Assembly (NCBI GenBank): GCA_029449235.1
Contig: JANATG010000010.1
Location: 1,941,001-2,005,000, forward strand
From: Linnemannia schmuckeri
Taxonomy: Eukaryota; Mortierellomycota; Mortierellomycetes; Mortierellales; Mortierellaceae
DNA: 64,000 nucleotides
Direction of reading: 5' to 3'
Shown here: piece by piece, positions 45,901 to 57,822 of the stretch
How positions within the stretch are numbered: the first letter of the stretch is position 1
Layout: each line of letters starts with the position of its first letter
Program-made: the position numbers and the translations under genes
The notes under the pieces: generated by a model
What the model saw: only the letters and a program-made list of their open reading frames with translations
Databases searched by the model: none
What the model was told of the DNA's origin: nothing

Positions 45901-48841
45901 TCGACTTTCCGGATCCTCAGGTCTAGTGGTAAGGTTGAAGAAAAGGTTGACAAGATTGTACAACAGGCCCTGCGGATTTCCCAACTGTCGTCACGCACAA
46001 ACAAGTCGAACAGTGGAAGCATCTTGTTCACCGCCACATCCTGGTCCACAACCTTGCAAAATGTTCCCAGAGCCAGCACAATTTCCTAATGTCAAAGGGA
46101 GAATTAGAAGTTAGTTCACGACAAACACCTGTTTACAAAGTGGTATTAGTAAGGGATATGCCGCATGCGAACTATCTCAACGGATATGTACCTTGCGGAC
46201 ATAAAACTGAGAGTGTGTCACAAGCTTCTCCAGTTTGGGCAGGACAAACTCGGTACAGCGCACTTTTCCAAGAACGTTCGCCAGTGATGTCAGCAGCTAC
46301 AGAAACAAATGTGCGTCCATTAATTAGTCCAGTCCTTTGACAAACCAGCAAGACGCAGCATAAGGCAAAATGATATTGTTGCAGGGCCAGACTTACAACA
46401 ACTACTAGCATCTTGCCGAGCTCCGCCTCGCCATCCTGTTCCTCATTATTGTCCGTTGAGAATGGGTCGTGGGCATCCATTCGTGCATGAGGAGAACCCT
46501 CGCCAGCTGCTTCATACAACCTCTCCAGTCCGTCGACGATACCATTTAAAATCTCACTCTCCAGCAGATCTTCTGAGATGTTTTCCGCCACTGTGACGAC
46601 AGCCTGCCGCGTCTGGTGGGCGATTCCTGCATTTTGGTCGAGAAGAAGGTTGATGAAGATGGATGTAAAGGCATTGTGGGGTAGAGTTGACGGGTCAGTT
46701 AACTCCTGGGTTGTGATGGTATCCTGACCCTGCACTGTGATTGAGAGCTCTGCTGGTGTCTCCTCATCTGCCCTGACTCTTGCGTGTTGGAAAAAATGAA
46801 GAACAATCTTGTCCAGATGCGATGCCAAGCCTTCACGGATAGAGTCCTTTGCATCGGCCGATAGTCCACGAAGAACGGGAATGACGTTGGAAATGGCATC
46901 GCTGATTTGCATCTGAGAGAGGTACTGAAGTAGATTGCCTGTCAAGCGCGACCTATGAAAGCGATATAACAATGAGATGCAATAAGGAAATCCGTTCCTT
47001 CCAATAAAGAAAACGCTGTATGTGTCAATTGCCTTAATATATGCGTCATCTTACCGGTGTGCATCGTATGTGCTTTCAAACTGGAGACGGATCTGTTCAA
47101 AGAGAGGGATTTGCTCATCCGCAAACACCTTTTCCACATTCTCGCCAAATTCCAGATGTGTTCTTGGGGGAGGTGGATCTAAAATAACGCCACCAATCAA
47201 GATAAAAAAGCAAGTCGCCGTTTTTTGATGGTCAGGAGATTGGAAGACCAAATCAACAAAGTTTGTGTGAACGTTACTTGTGTCGATATCAGGAAAGCAC
47301 TTTTTGTGGTTGTTTGTCGTTAGTTGGTGTCGTTTTGCTGGATGTTGATGACCTTCCTGTTGTAGCAATCAGATGTTTTACCTGCATTCTCGAGATTGGG
47401 GATGTCTCCGTCCAGGGGATCGTATGCGTCATCGACTTCAGGGACAACCAAATAGTCGAGTCGCTCCTTGTCGTCCTGTTCTCCATGTCCTTCCTGCTCC
47501 ATCTGTGTGTCTTCCTCGTCCTCAAAGAAAAAACCAAGATCTATTGACAAAGGAAAGAGTCAAATAGGACGAGGATAAAATTTAGTCAGTCCACATGAGA
47601 TTAAAAAGGCCAAAGCGAACTACGATTCCCGTCTATCCTATTCCATCGGCCCGAGCAGAGACCACTGACAGCCCTCTCTGTTTGCTGTTTGGCAAAGGCC
47701 AATGTTCATTTTTCTGAAAATGTCGTCATGGCTGGACCACTAGACTTGTGCACAAGCAAGTAATCGCTTATCAGACACAACAGTGTTGATGTCGCAATTG
47801 CGCGGACCTATCCTTCCTACTCTTTTCTTCGCTTCTCCTGATCCTCGCTCGCCTTTCCCCCCTTTTTTTTGCTGCAAGACACTATTGTCAATCATCCTGC
47901 CAGCAATAGTAAAAAACAATCCGTTTCCCGTTCCCTGTTCTCCGTTCCTATGACGATGCTGAGGACTGGTTGGCGAAAAGTGAACAGCAACGAAGAAAAA
48001 CAAGCTGGTTGCTCTTTTCTTTTCTGTTTTGTCTCCTGTTTCCTCCGTGTTTGCTCCTGTTACCCCAAACCCAACGCAGTGTCTTTGATGTCTTTTTGTT
48101 TCTGTTTGCTCAAATGCTCCTTTTTTGTCGTTTTGATGTTGTGAATAGTCTTGCCCCAACTGGGTGTTTTGTTCTCCTTTTCCTGTTGCGATTCGTTGTC
48201 ATTTGTTGTAATAGAAGTGTTTGTTGTGAATAATAACCTGCCCCAAATGTTTCGTTATCGTTTCTTTGTATGTTGCTGTTGTTTGCTGTAGTTATTGTTG
48301 TTGGTCCGGACTTGTATAGCTCCCTTTTTCTTCCTTTTTGGTGTCTGTTGCCCTCTCCGTCTAGATAGTTTATCCTGTCTCCCTTCCTGTCGCCGTTGAA
48401 ATATCAGTTTCCCGCTCAATTTTTTGAGTATGTATCTTTGTATGTTCGTCTGCCTGCCTGCCGGTCATTATTGCGTAGTCTCAGTCCAGTTTCCCTTCCA
48501 TCTGTTCTGTACAGTTACAGACATAAAAAGATCGATCGATTCCATAATCGCTTTGGCTGTGATGCCGACAAATCGTCATCGTCCTTATCTGTAGTGTTCT
48601 CCGTGCGACTGAACTGAATTGCAATGTGACTCCGCAAAGGCAAGCAGCATCAGCTTGTAAGCAGGCTGTGGTTTGTTTGTTTAATGTGATCCAACGCCTG
48701 TTCTCTGTGTTGCGTTTCCAGTGTCGTGAGGTGTGATGAGCAATAATAGACATCCTTGCCTGCGTAAGAGATGCTTTCCTGTCAAATAGCTTGTGGGTGC
48801 CTATGGAGTAGTGGCTGTAGAAAAGTCGACTTACCAGCCAT
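42941..48841 (-). CDS. PP4R1-like regulatory subunit of protein phosphatase 4 (HEAT repeats)
   Basis: Seven minus-strand exons, 48835-48841, 47382-47540, 47055-47178, 46397-46952, 46192-46296, 45707-46085 and 42941-45612, all GT-AG with matching phases, give 1,333 residues. The first coding exon is only 7 nt (ATGGCTG), followed by a 1.29 kb intron; the join gives MADLGFFFEDEE, resembling the MADLSLLQED start of vertebrate PP4R1 as I recall it. The N-terminal ~600 residues are HEAT repeats (RSRLTGNLLQYLSQMQISDA, FVLPKLEKLVTHSQFYVRK, LFVRDDSWEIRRACCTILS, CAFSFPAVVLTAGRSKWPQM, FPIRRSLACSLHEVAKILG). Two more follow after an acidic loop. A basic KPKKKKKSSKSKGKSKKKK segment near residue 820 looks like a nuclear signal. 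From about 850 on it is acidic and disordered, with three FDAPR(Q/R)F motifs. Its expected role is targeting the PP4 catalytic subunit; the long C-terminal extension is unusual. Confidence 0.82.
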
Positions 48842-50984
48842 GAGAGTGTGGATTGATGTGCGGAAGTGTGTTGTTGTTAATGGAGGTGAAGAAGAAAGGA
48901 AGGTGTAAGCGAGAGTAAGAGCGTATGTGATGCGAGTATGAGGCGATGAGGGGGAGGTAAAGAAGCAGTCAGCTAGTCAGTCGTTAAGGATAGAGGAGAG
49001 AGAAGGTGTCGTGTGTGCGTATGTGGTCGTATATAATATTCGGGCGAAGGTGGGTAGGTTGGTGATGGAGAGGAAAGGAGAAAGAAAAAAAGAAAAGAGC
49101 TTCTTTTTTTCTTGTGTGCGAAGATGGACGGAAGGGAGGAAGGGAGAGGCGAAGAGGGATGATGACAAAGGAAAAGGGTTGGCTGTGGTAACAGGTGAAT
49201 AAGAAAGAGGGAAAAAGATATAAAAAACAAAAGGGACAAAAGAAGAAGAAGAAGAAGAAGAAGAAGAAAGAGAGAAGAAGAGACAGAGGCTGAGAGCACT
49301 TCTCGACAAAGGGAAAGGGCACAAAGAGAGAAAGAGAGATGGGCCACACACAGACAGGTAGAGTTGAGTCGGGTTGTGTGTGCGGGCTCAGACAAGAAAT
49401 CAGTGGAGGAGAAGGGTGAGGTGAGAGTGCGCACTAGATATAGTTATGGCACTAGCAAGAAGCAAAATAAAAAAACAGGCCTAAGGTGTTGGGTGCAGAA
49501 AGAGGAGTAAAAAGAACAGGTTTTACTGTCGTTCACTATGGATGTGAAATGTTTGAAGGTCGACTGAAGAGGGATCAACAACAACAACAACGACTCTGAT
49601 GTTGAAGGTGCGAATGAAGAATGAAGAAAGAGAGGCGCTTCTCGCTGTCTGTTTGTCTGAGCAAATAAGACGGTGCATGAGTGGCTAGGTCTCAGACTGA
49701 TCAAAACCCTCTCTCGAACGGACGGGGTTCGACTGATATTTCATTGATGGTTGCACTTGTTGCAGTTCTTGCTCGTTCCTGACACAACTTTACTTTGCTT
49801 GCACACATACCTCAAGGATGTACTTTCATATTGATACATGACTGGATACCTTTCACAATCACTACAAGACTCGGTAACAGTCTCCCTCTCCAACCACTGT
49901 CTATACACGCACACACGGATCATCCTCTTTTTTTCTTCATCTCCTACTTTCCCTTGGTTGGTCGTGTGCTTGATTGGCTGACCTTTACTCGAACTCCTCT
50001 CCTTCACCCCTGACAATCAAATCCACTCTAAAGGGCACACATGCTAGTCAAGCCATCAACACTTTACTTCTTTCTTTGTCGGTCGACCTAACCGGCAACC
50101 AGTAGCCTTTTTTTCGACCATCCACTCGAGCTATCAACAACTCGAGAAAGAAACCTCGTGTATCCTTTCGTTACACTCCTCTTACTGCTTCACTCCTACT
50201 CCTCCTTTCTCGCCCTCCTATTCCCTTTTCGTACTCCTCTTTTCCCTCCTTGTTGTTTCTTCGAATTCTATTCCTCCGGCCACCTCCTCTCGTCTATATT
50301 TCTCCTATTGATCGACTCCACCGCATTCTCTCATTGCGCATTGTGCTCCACATGAGAGATGGATCCCTTTTTCGTGATCATTGCACGAAGACAGTGCAAC
50401 ACACAATCGTTGCCCCTCCTCCTTCGCAACTTCAACCTCCCTTTCTACCCTTCCCAAGGACCGTTTCATGCTGTTTTATCCTTTTTCTACCTTACAAAGG
50501 CCCACCTTTTGTATCGTCTCGTCTCGCTCTATCCATCTATCTCATTTTGCAAACAAAAAAAGGTAAAGAGAATGGCGCCAGGGAGTGGGCTCAAAAATAA
50601 AATACTGTAATTGCGTTCTTTCCATTTGGGCCGGTGCACCACCCACACCCTCCTCAACAAAGTTGCCCTCTCCTCCTTCGAACCACAAATTGAATTGGAT
50701 GCGGGGCTAAGGGTCTTGTATTTTGTTTGTTGTTCATTATTTGCATGTGGTAAACAACTCCACCGCCAACAACAACGGACCCTAGTCTCGTTTTCAACAA
50801 CCGGGAGTCATTCGGGACAAACTCGACTTGATCTCATTATTTCTCTTGTCTTGTGTGACATTATTTCCCTCGTCTGTTTTCCTTTTCGTTTATTTGAGGC
50901 GGTCATACCCAAGGGAAAATAAAAGAAAGAGGGTTGACCTGGGGCATTCCAATGGATCTTCCAATCATCAATGCCCTCCGAAAC
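48842..50984. other. Intergenic: PP4R1-like promoter and 3' flank of the membrane protein gene
   Basis: The stretch 48860-49340 is strongly purine-rich on plus (pyrimidine-rich leader of the PP4R1-like gene) and contains a GAA microsatellite at 49241. The open frames on minus there are Ser/Leu/Phe-rich low complexity. The stretch 50150-50350 is pyrimidine-rich on plus. No gene was accepted. Confidence 0.5.
49241..49269. repeat. (AGA)n microsatellite
   Basis: Nine to ten tandem AGA units inside the purine-rich promoter block of the PP4R1-like gene. Confidence 0.9.
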
Positions 50985-53104
50985 TTATGACTGAGCCTTG
51001 TCACCCGCCACAACACCGCCTGCAGCAACAACAGGAAGAGAAGGAGGGGATAACCCATCCATAGAACTTGGAATTTGGTCCGCCTGCGCCTTGATAACAG
51101 CCTCTGCCAGAAAGCTCCGTTCCTTCAACCGACTTGTCACCCGGTCAATCTGCTGAATATGGGCCCTCAACGAAACCGTCGATATCCTCTTATGGGAAGT
51201 AGTCACAGGAGGTGACGGCGCTCTGACAGTTTCCTCAAACGGCGATCCTCCACCTCTACCACCAACCTCATCACCATCGCTGCTAGCCATCATACCATCC
51301 GCAACGTCACTCGTCGCAGTAGAAGCAGTCTCCTGCAAGGCCCCATCTACAACAGCATCCATAATCCGTTCCCTTAACACCCCAATCTCGGCCTCAAAGT
51401 CCGTTAACTTCCAAAGCGCCGACTGGATCTGTCCCACCGTCGCCTTACGCTGACTGTCCATGTCCTGAAGCAGGTGCAGGTTCTCCTTGTACATCTCACG
51501 TTTGATACGATGGCCTCCGAGCTGCGCCCATAGCTGTGACAGTACCTCGACCTCGGCTTCTCTTTGTTGTTTCCGTTCCTTGGTTGTCAGCTCGTGAATG
51601 TTAGAGAGTGTCTGGTCCATCACATCAAGACTATATATCACATAATAACAAATCGGGGGATTAGATCTGGAGTTTGTTTGTGACATTACATTACATAAGA
51701 CGTATTTCAAAACATTTAATATCTTCTGATTGTATTACCTTTGGAGCACATCCTGAACCTGCAAGATAAGATCTCGCACATGGTTGCTTGCATCTTCCAT
51801 CGTGCCTTGGTACAGTTGTCGAAGCTTGTTTTCACTCGACGCCACCTCCAAATCTACAACAAACGACGAGCGCGCAGCGTTACAACTCAGCTGTGCTAGG
51901 ATACGTCGGACACATCATAACCCAGAAAAACAGCATACAAAAAATACCATAGAGACTTACCATGGGTACCAGCAAAGTACTCCCAGACGCGACTCCAAAC
52001 TCCAGACTTGCTACCACTATCGCCATCACCACCCCCTTCTCCTAAAAGCCTTTCCCTCTGCCCCTCTAACCGATCCAGCTCCACCGTCAGGTACACATTC
52101 CTGATCACCAATCCATCCACACACCCATTGGCCCTCGCTTGCAAGAACTGTAGTTTCCTACTCGTTACCTTAGCCTGGTTATGAAATGACTCCAACTGCT
52201 TCACAAGTAAACTCCGTGCCGGATTCGGTAAACTTGAATGCCCCACAAGCACCTTCAAATCCACAACCGCAAGCTCAGCTCGCTTCAAAACCAACGGCAA
52301 CGGTAACCTCCCCCCTTCAAACTGCGAACCATGGATTGACAACCCATATGGATCATCATCATCATCCTCACTATCACCATCCTCCGAGTCGCCCCTCCCA
52401 CTGCTCGAGCCAGAAAGCGTATTCTTGCCCTTCTTCCTCGCAAACAGCAACGCCTCCTTCATCATCGTCCTCTTCTTCTTCTTCTTCTTGCCGTCGTTAA
52501 ACTTTTTGACGAGAGCAGGGTTCAAGACATTTAACGAATCCGCAATGAACTCGTACGACGCCGCTTGCTTGTTGACCAAATCCGCAAAATCCGGCACTTG
52601 CATCATCATCCCTCCTCCTCCACGTCTCCCTTGAGTCTCTGCAGGACACTCGAGAAAATGTGACGCGAACGGAAGTCGACAGACAATCCTCGCCTGCACC
52701 TCGGAACGAAACACAACCAGACTCCTCGTCAACGCCCCCACCAACAGCAAAAGCACAAGAATTGCCAGTATCACAGAAAATAGCGGCCGGAGTATCATGA
52801 GGGTTCCCCGGATCAAGTCCCAGCAGTACGATATGATTCCATGAAGAGCGTATCCGAGTTGTAGGGTCACATCTTGGCTCGTTAGCGGCTGCTTTCTACC
52901 ACCACCACCTCTCCCTCCTCCTCCTTGTCCAGTGTCTCTACCTCCACCTCGCTCCCGCTCCCGTTCCCTGTCTTGTGACGAGTTCCAGGATGAATATGAA
53001 TGTGATTGTGAATGTTGTGAATGCAGAGACGGTGCATCTCTGAAGGGTTCTCCGCTCTTTTTTCGCTTCCTGAGAGCCGTTAAGTCGTATTCGTTTGAGG
53101 TCAT
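50985..53104 (-). CDS. Predicted single-pass membrane protein with coiled coil, function unknown
   Basis: Three minus-strand exons, 51961-53104, 51739-51853 and 50985-51630, consistent phases, 634 residues. The N-terminal ~90 residues are disordered: basic (LRKRKKSG), Ser/His-rich and an Arg/Gly-rich RERERERGGG run. One strong transmembrane segment follows near residue 110 (LFSVILAILVLLLLVGAL). Beyond it come a Lys-run (DGKKKKKKRTMMKEALLFARKKGK), an acidic patch (DSEDGDSEDDDDD) and a long helical, probably coiled-coil region (LPLVLKRAELAVVDLKVLVG through ELDRLEGQRERLLG, then SENKLRQLYQGTMEDASNHV and RKATVGQIQSALWKLTDFEA). The C-terminus is Ser/Pro-rich. An ER or nuclear-envelope tether would fit the layout, but I do not recognise the family. 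A pyrimidine-rich leader lies upstream at 53215-53330. Confidence 0.7.
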
Positions 53105-53592
53105 ATGGTTCGTGTGTTTGTATGTGTTGTTGTATCACTTCCCCTCTCGGGGTTGTTGTGTCGTTGCTATGTTGCTGTTGTATAGGTTAGTCGATTTTGC
53201 GTAGGTTGGTTGTAGTGTAAAGAGAGGCGAGACGAGTAAAGCAAAGCGCCAAGCGAAGAAGTAGGAACAAGACGAAGTGAACGAGATAAAAAGAAGTAAA
53301 GGGTCGTAAAAAAAACACGCTCAAAAAGGTTATCTGGGACAGTTGTGTCATGTGATTGTTTTCCAAAGAACCAATGAAAATATTCATGTCGTCGAGCATC
53401 CTTGGCAACAACGCCCCGTCATAGCCTCCCTCTCCTTCGTTTGTTAGTTTGTTTTTGGTTGAATGAGTTGTATTTGAACAGCGACAAAGGATTATCTATC
53501 GAACAATGAGTGGCAAAAAAGTGATGGAAAGAAAAGAGAAAAGAACAAAATGGTAAAAGACAAAAAAAGATGAATCGTTCTTTATGAACTTC
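53105..53592. other. Spacer between the membrane protein gene and the eIF6 stop codon
   Basis: The stretch 53215-53330 is purine-rich on plus, the leader of the gene to the left. No other feature was seen. Confidence 0.5.
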
Positions 53593-55158
53593 TTAAACCA
53601 TAGAGTCGACAAGGGAATCACGCATATCCTCAACAATGGCGGAGGGACCGTTATCCTGGAGCTTGAAGATACCCTCAATCACAGACAACTCTGTAGAGGT
53701 GGTGTCCAAACCAGCGAACGCGCACCAGTCATTGACCAACAATCCGGCGCCAATAACATCCGAACCACGGTTAACGGTACCAGCGACCACTATTTGCGTA
53801 TTTTTTTTTTTTTGCAAATATCAAACGTGGCGTGTTAGGAAGCATTCATAGAAAACGAGCGACATATAAAACAACGCCTTCGAAGCAAATGCTGTCCTGT
53901 AATAGTTCACACTTACAAGGAACCTGGAGCAATGATGACAACTCATCCTGATCCTGAATAGATGTGCGGGGGTGAACCTGTAAACAATGTAAGAAAACAC
54001 AAATACCAAGATTAGTGTTTGTTCTTCACAAAGTCCTACAACACTTGTTCGCTTCATAAAAGATCAGTATCAAACTGAAAACAAAAAAATCATGACAATA
54101 ACTAGAAAAACATACCAAACCACCTTGGTTGCTCAATGCGCAGTAAGATCCGACAAGGACGTTATCGGCAATAGTCTGTCTGAAGACCTCGACCTTCAAG
54201 ACGTCGGCAATGATCTCCTCAGTCTCGCGATCGATATCGGGGTGAACCAATGCAACGTAGTCGTTGCAGGCAATAACGTTGCCCAAAGCCGAAAGTCTCT
54301 CTTCAACACGCTGGATGGCAACAGAGTCGGGGAGCGAGTTTCTCAAGTGCTGAAGTTCCTGATCTGTAGTGGTTGAGGGGACAAGGAGTCCGTGGCGGTT
54401 ACCGACGCAGAGACGACCAATGATGCGGGTGCCAGCAATGCTGGTGTGGATGACGGGGATCACATCCTTCAACTCGGCCTCAAAGACACTGTTGATTCCA
54501 AAAAAAAGAGAGGCAATTGGTCAATTGTTAAATGGTTGGTCGTTGAAAGAAGGTCAAGTCAGGTCCTGCGGCTACTCCCAATTCGACAACTCTCGACGAT
54601 AACATCATCCAACCTCGGTGGTGTTCGTACCTGTAGAAGTTCTCGGAGCCTCCGACGGCGACCAAGCAGTAGCTGTTGGTGAGCATGGCGAAGACGCCAA
54701 TCTCGTTATTGTTTTCGAATTGAGCACCTATATAACGTTAAGATACGAGAGCAAGTAGATAGAAGTCGCCAGAGGAAAAAAAGAGCATATTAGTCATTGT
54801 GCATCGCAAATACACTGATGACTTTTTCTTGACGTGTTGATTGCGTCGGCGAGTCGATGGTGAAAACGACTAGGTTGCGAAAGTAGCTTCGTGTTGTTGT
54901 TCTTTCACGGCGGTTCTGCGGGGTAGTTGACGGTCAAAGGGGCGTAGTAAAACTGGTGTGTCAGTCCTTCCTCCCTTGTACTGAGTTGTAGCCTTGCTGC
55001 GGATGACCCATGGCAAAGGTCCAGTTTCCTGCCTTGTAAGAATCGCGAGGTCGTTCTAAGGATCGGCGATTTCGAAGTCTCCAAGCTGGTAGGCATGCTC
55101 GGGTCCATTGCTGTCAAGGCGACATATAAAAAGAAAGGGGGCACCTACGGACAGCCAT
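53593..55158 (-). CDS. TIF6: Eukaryotic translation initiation factor 6 (60S anti-association factor)
   Basis: eIF6 binds the 60S subunit face, is needed for 60S biogenesis in the nucleolus and keeps free 60S from joining 40S. Five minus-strand exons, 55149-55158, 54631-54727, 54116-54488, 53917-53977 and 53593-53789, give exactly 245 residues, the universal length. The first coding exon is only 10 nt (ATGGCTGTCC), joined across a 421-nt intron to give MAVRAQFENNNEIGVFAMLT. Other conserved stretches: YCLVAVGGSENFYSVFEAEL, GNRHGLLVPSTTTDQELQHL, RVEERLSALGNVIACNDYVA, LVHPDIDRETEEIIADVLKV, GSYCALSNQGGLVHPRTSIQ, and VNDWCAFAGLDTTSTELSVI. Phases agree at every junction. A pyrimidine-rich leader lies directly upstream (55165-55240). 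Confidence 0.96.
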
Positions 55159-55739
55159 TGCAATTGAAGTGCGTGAGTGTGAAGGGGGGAGGTAAGAGAA
55201 AGAGTGAGGAGAGAGAGAGAGAAAAGCGTGGGATTGATGGCGATGCTCACTTTACTTGTCTTTTTCTTTGTGGACGTACTTTCTACGTGCCAGGCAAAAA
55301 AAAAGAAAAAAAAGTGTGTGGCTTAGCATGTTGTTCTGTCAGCGAGCCGCAGCTGGACAAAGTCACGATTTTGTAAGTTGGTGGCGAATATTGGGGATCA
55401 AAGGTCTCAGAGAGCGAAACAAAACGCGCTTGCCCTTATTTTCAGCACAGCGCCATATAGATTATTTTGCGTTTTTTTTATCAATTCCAATATCCACTTA
55501 GTGGTGCACCGACAGATCAGCAGCATCAGAATAGGAGATAGTCTGGGGCATAGTCTCCTTTATCGGCCTCGCTCCTGCATTCAAGCCTGCGGTGCATCGT
55601 CGTGCCTATGGTACACATTACTGAGTGAAAGCGTTAGCCCAGTCAGACTTGACGAATGTGAGAGCCAAATGGTCTGGAAGATATTCTCGCGCGAGAAATA
55701 AAACAATTGTACACCGTCGTTAGTGTTTGGAGAGTTTTG
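55159..55739. other. eIF6 upstream region
   Basis: The stretch 55180-55240 is purine-rich on plus, the eIF6 leader. No gene was seen before the decayed F-box copy. Confidence 0.5.
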
Positions 55740-56463
55740 AAGCCCAGAGTCGATGACCTTCAAGCACTTCAAGCCCTTCAGTCATGCTGGTCGCAGGTAC
55801 ACTTGTAGCTGAACAATGTTCGATATCCGCCGACGCCCCCATGCCTTTGCCTCATCCGCTGGTGAGAGTCGTGATCAATGGAGGTGAGCCACCTTGACCA
55901 GACGTCACTCTTGCTTGACCCTCACTTGTGACACACCTTCAATGACGATATCAAGTCTTTCAAATCCAAGGCATGTCCACTTTGGTCCGTTGAGGAAGAA
56001 AGTAGCCCCAACCCACCAGGATTTCAGCCTGGAGCACTTGGCAAAGATTTAGTTGAGTCCCCGCGAGCAGCGATTTTTCAAGGAGAAACATGAAATCGAA
56101 TCTCTATGTGTTGCAGCAAGGGTAGTCTTGAAAGCGCAAAGTCTAGAAACGCCACCATCCTCTCCGTCAAAGACGATCACCGTTCTTGGTCGTTCCCTGC
56201 TCTGATCCTGGACGGTGAAACGCGAGTTGTCGTAAGGAAAGATTCAAAGATTCACCAGAGCCAGTCGCCACTCACCACTGTACTCGCGTTCGGAAACTGC
56301 CTCCGGAAGGAGTAAGGTTTTGGAACATTTGGTACGTAGAGTTGTACTCCCAAGGCAGGATCCCAATCTGTCTCCACAGTTGATAGACGGGGACACAGGC
56401 GAGGCAGAACTTGGAGTTGAGGAACATGCCGATATGGGCTAGAAGCTCTGGGGTCTCGATCAT
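55740..56463 (-). pseudogene. Decayed F-box/leucine-rich-type gene copy
   Basis: On minus, 56463-56272 encodes an F-box-like start, MIETPELLAHIGMFLNSKF then CLACVPVYQLWRQIGILPWE, which ends in a stop. Further downstream in other frames are pieces typical of the same family: KCSRLKSWWVGATFFLNGPK then WTCLGFERLDIVIEGV (about 56040-55915), matching EWTCLGIRKLEIDVVGILRL of the intact F-box gene at 57823-59820, and LKGLKCLKVIDSGLQNS (about 55785-55735). The order matches an intact gene, but the whole is far shorter than the roughly 2 kb of its intact neighbour and carries stops and frame changes. It is a truncated relic, probably from local duplication. Confidence 0.6.
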
Positions 56464-57822
56464 GTGATTTTCAGAGCGCGAAGGCGGGTAAGGAACCGGA
56501 GCGTAACTACAACAACAACTCCACTCGAGCGCGGCTGATACTCATACTTGGTCGTGCGTCTCTGTAATCCGTAATTTCTTAGGACCCATTCATACTGCTG
56601 CGTGGATACCTGATGTTGGCGAGGATTTATTGGAGTTGCGACTGGTTGTAATGATTGGTCCTTTCGTGTCTAGCGTGTTCTGGTTGGTGATGCTGGTGGT
56701 GGTGGTGGTGATGATGGTGAGGAAATCCGTGTCGTTTTACAATGGAGTTCTCATGTTGGACGGTTGTGTGTGTCGGACCTGAAATTTGATGAGGCTGTTG
56801 GTTTTAGGGATGTCTGTCAAAAGCTGTTGGCCTAGCACGGAGCTGTCGACGAGGACTATTACTCTTCAGAAGAAAATGAAAATGATGAGGACGACTGGTC
56901 TTCAGAAGAAGACGAGTCTGAAACCTCCACCAGCGGCGAGCATGATTCTGAATTTGAATGATATTAATAAGCACTAGCACAGTTAAAGTACATCTGTATC
57001 TACATCCTTGACCGCCCACTTTTCTTTTTGTGTTGTGAACAGATCTTTTCAGCAATGTGCACTAGCTTGCATGTTATCTTTGATACCGACCTCCAAGTTT
57101 TACCATATCAACGACCTCCCATTGCATCAGTTCGTGCAATGCTGCCGACCTACATTATCGAGGACTTTTTATCGTCCAACACCAGTGGGGAGAGGATAAA
57201 GGAGGGGGAAGGGAGCAAAGAGGAAGGGAGGACCAAGGAGATAAAAAAGAGGACAGATAGGTGTTATTTGTAAATGAAGAACATGAGCCATAATGTTTGC
57301 GACTCTTTACATACAAGCGTTTCCCCTCTTTCACCAAGAAGAAGAATGGTTCTCAACAAAAAAAGTCAATGTGCGTGCAGGCACCGTCACCCTCTTTGTC
57401 CTGATCTTGGCTAGATCTCCTGCCCGGCGCTGTGCCGCATTCCCTGATTGAAGGGATGAAAAAAAAAATGTCGATCGTTAAAAAAAAAAATACAACCGAT
57501 AAACATTCTTTCACTCTTCTTGTAGCTCGAAGGAACAACTCTGGCGAAGGCAACCGCAATGAAGTTCAAGAGAAGGATGAAAAAAAAATAAGGAAACGGT
57601 CGAGCTTATCTTTCTGAGACGCACGTAATGGTAAGGAACAAAGGCGAGAGAGAAAGTTGGCAGAGGAGGAAGGGTAGGATGGACTGGAACAAATATGTGC
57701 ACAGGCCCTTAGACTTTAGTATATTAGATGCGCTGTACCTTAGGACGAAAAAAGGTGACAGAAATAAGCATCAAAAAGAGTAAAAAATTCCATGACCGAC
57801 ATCATATAGTTTTCATTCATCC
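56464..57822. other. Intergenic with an acidic coding-like fragment
   Basis: A plus-strand stretch 56836-56961 follows an acceptor-like CCTAG and reads HGAVDEDYYSSEENENDEDD then WSSEEDESETSTSGEHDSEF, ending E and TGA. It looks like the acidic last exon of a lost gene; no upstream exons were found. Short A-runs lie near 57463-57490. No complete gene was accepted. Confidence 0.4.

Noticed and set aside
49011..49434. Overlapping Ser/Leu/Phe-rich frames in the purine-rich block
   Set aside because: Low-complexity translation of a pyrimidine-rich promoter tract, open in all three frames.
54905..55144. Minus-strand open frame inside eIF6 intron 1 (with GPEHAYQLGDFEIADP in a second frame)
   Set aside because: Lies wholly within an intron required for the exact 245-residue eIF6; no matching splice partners.
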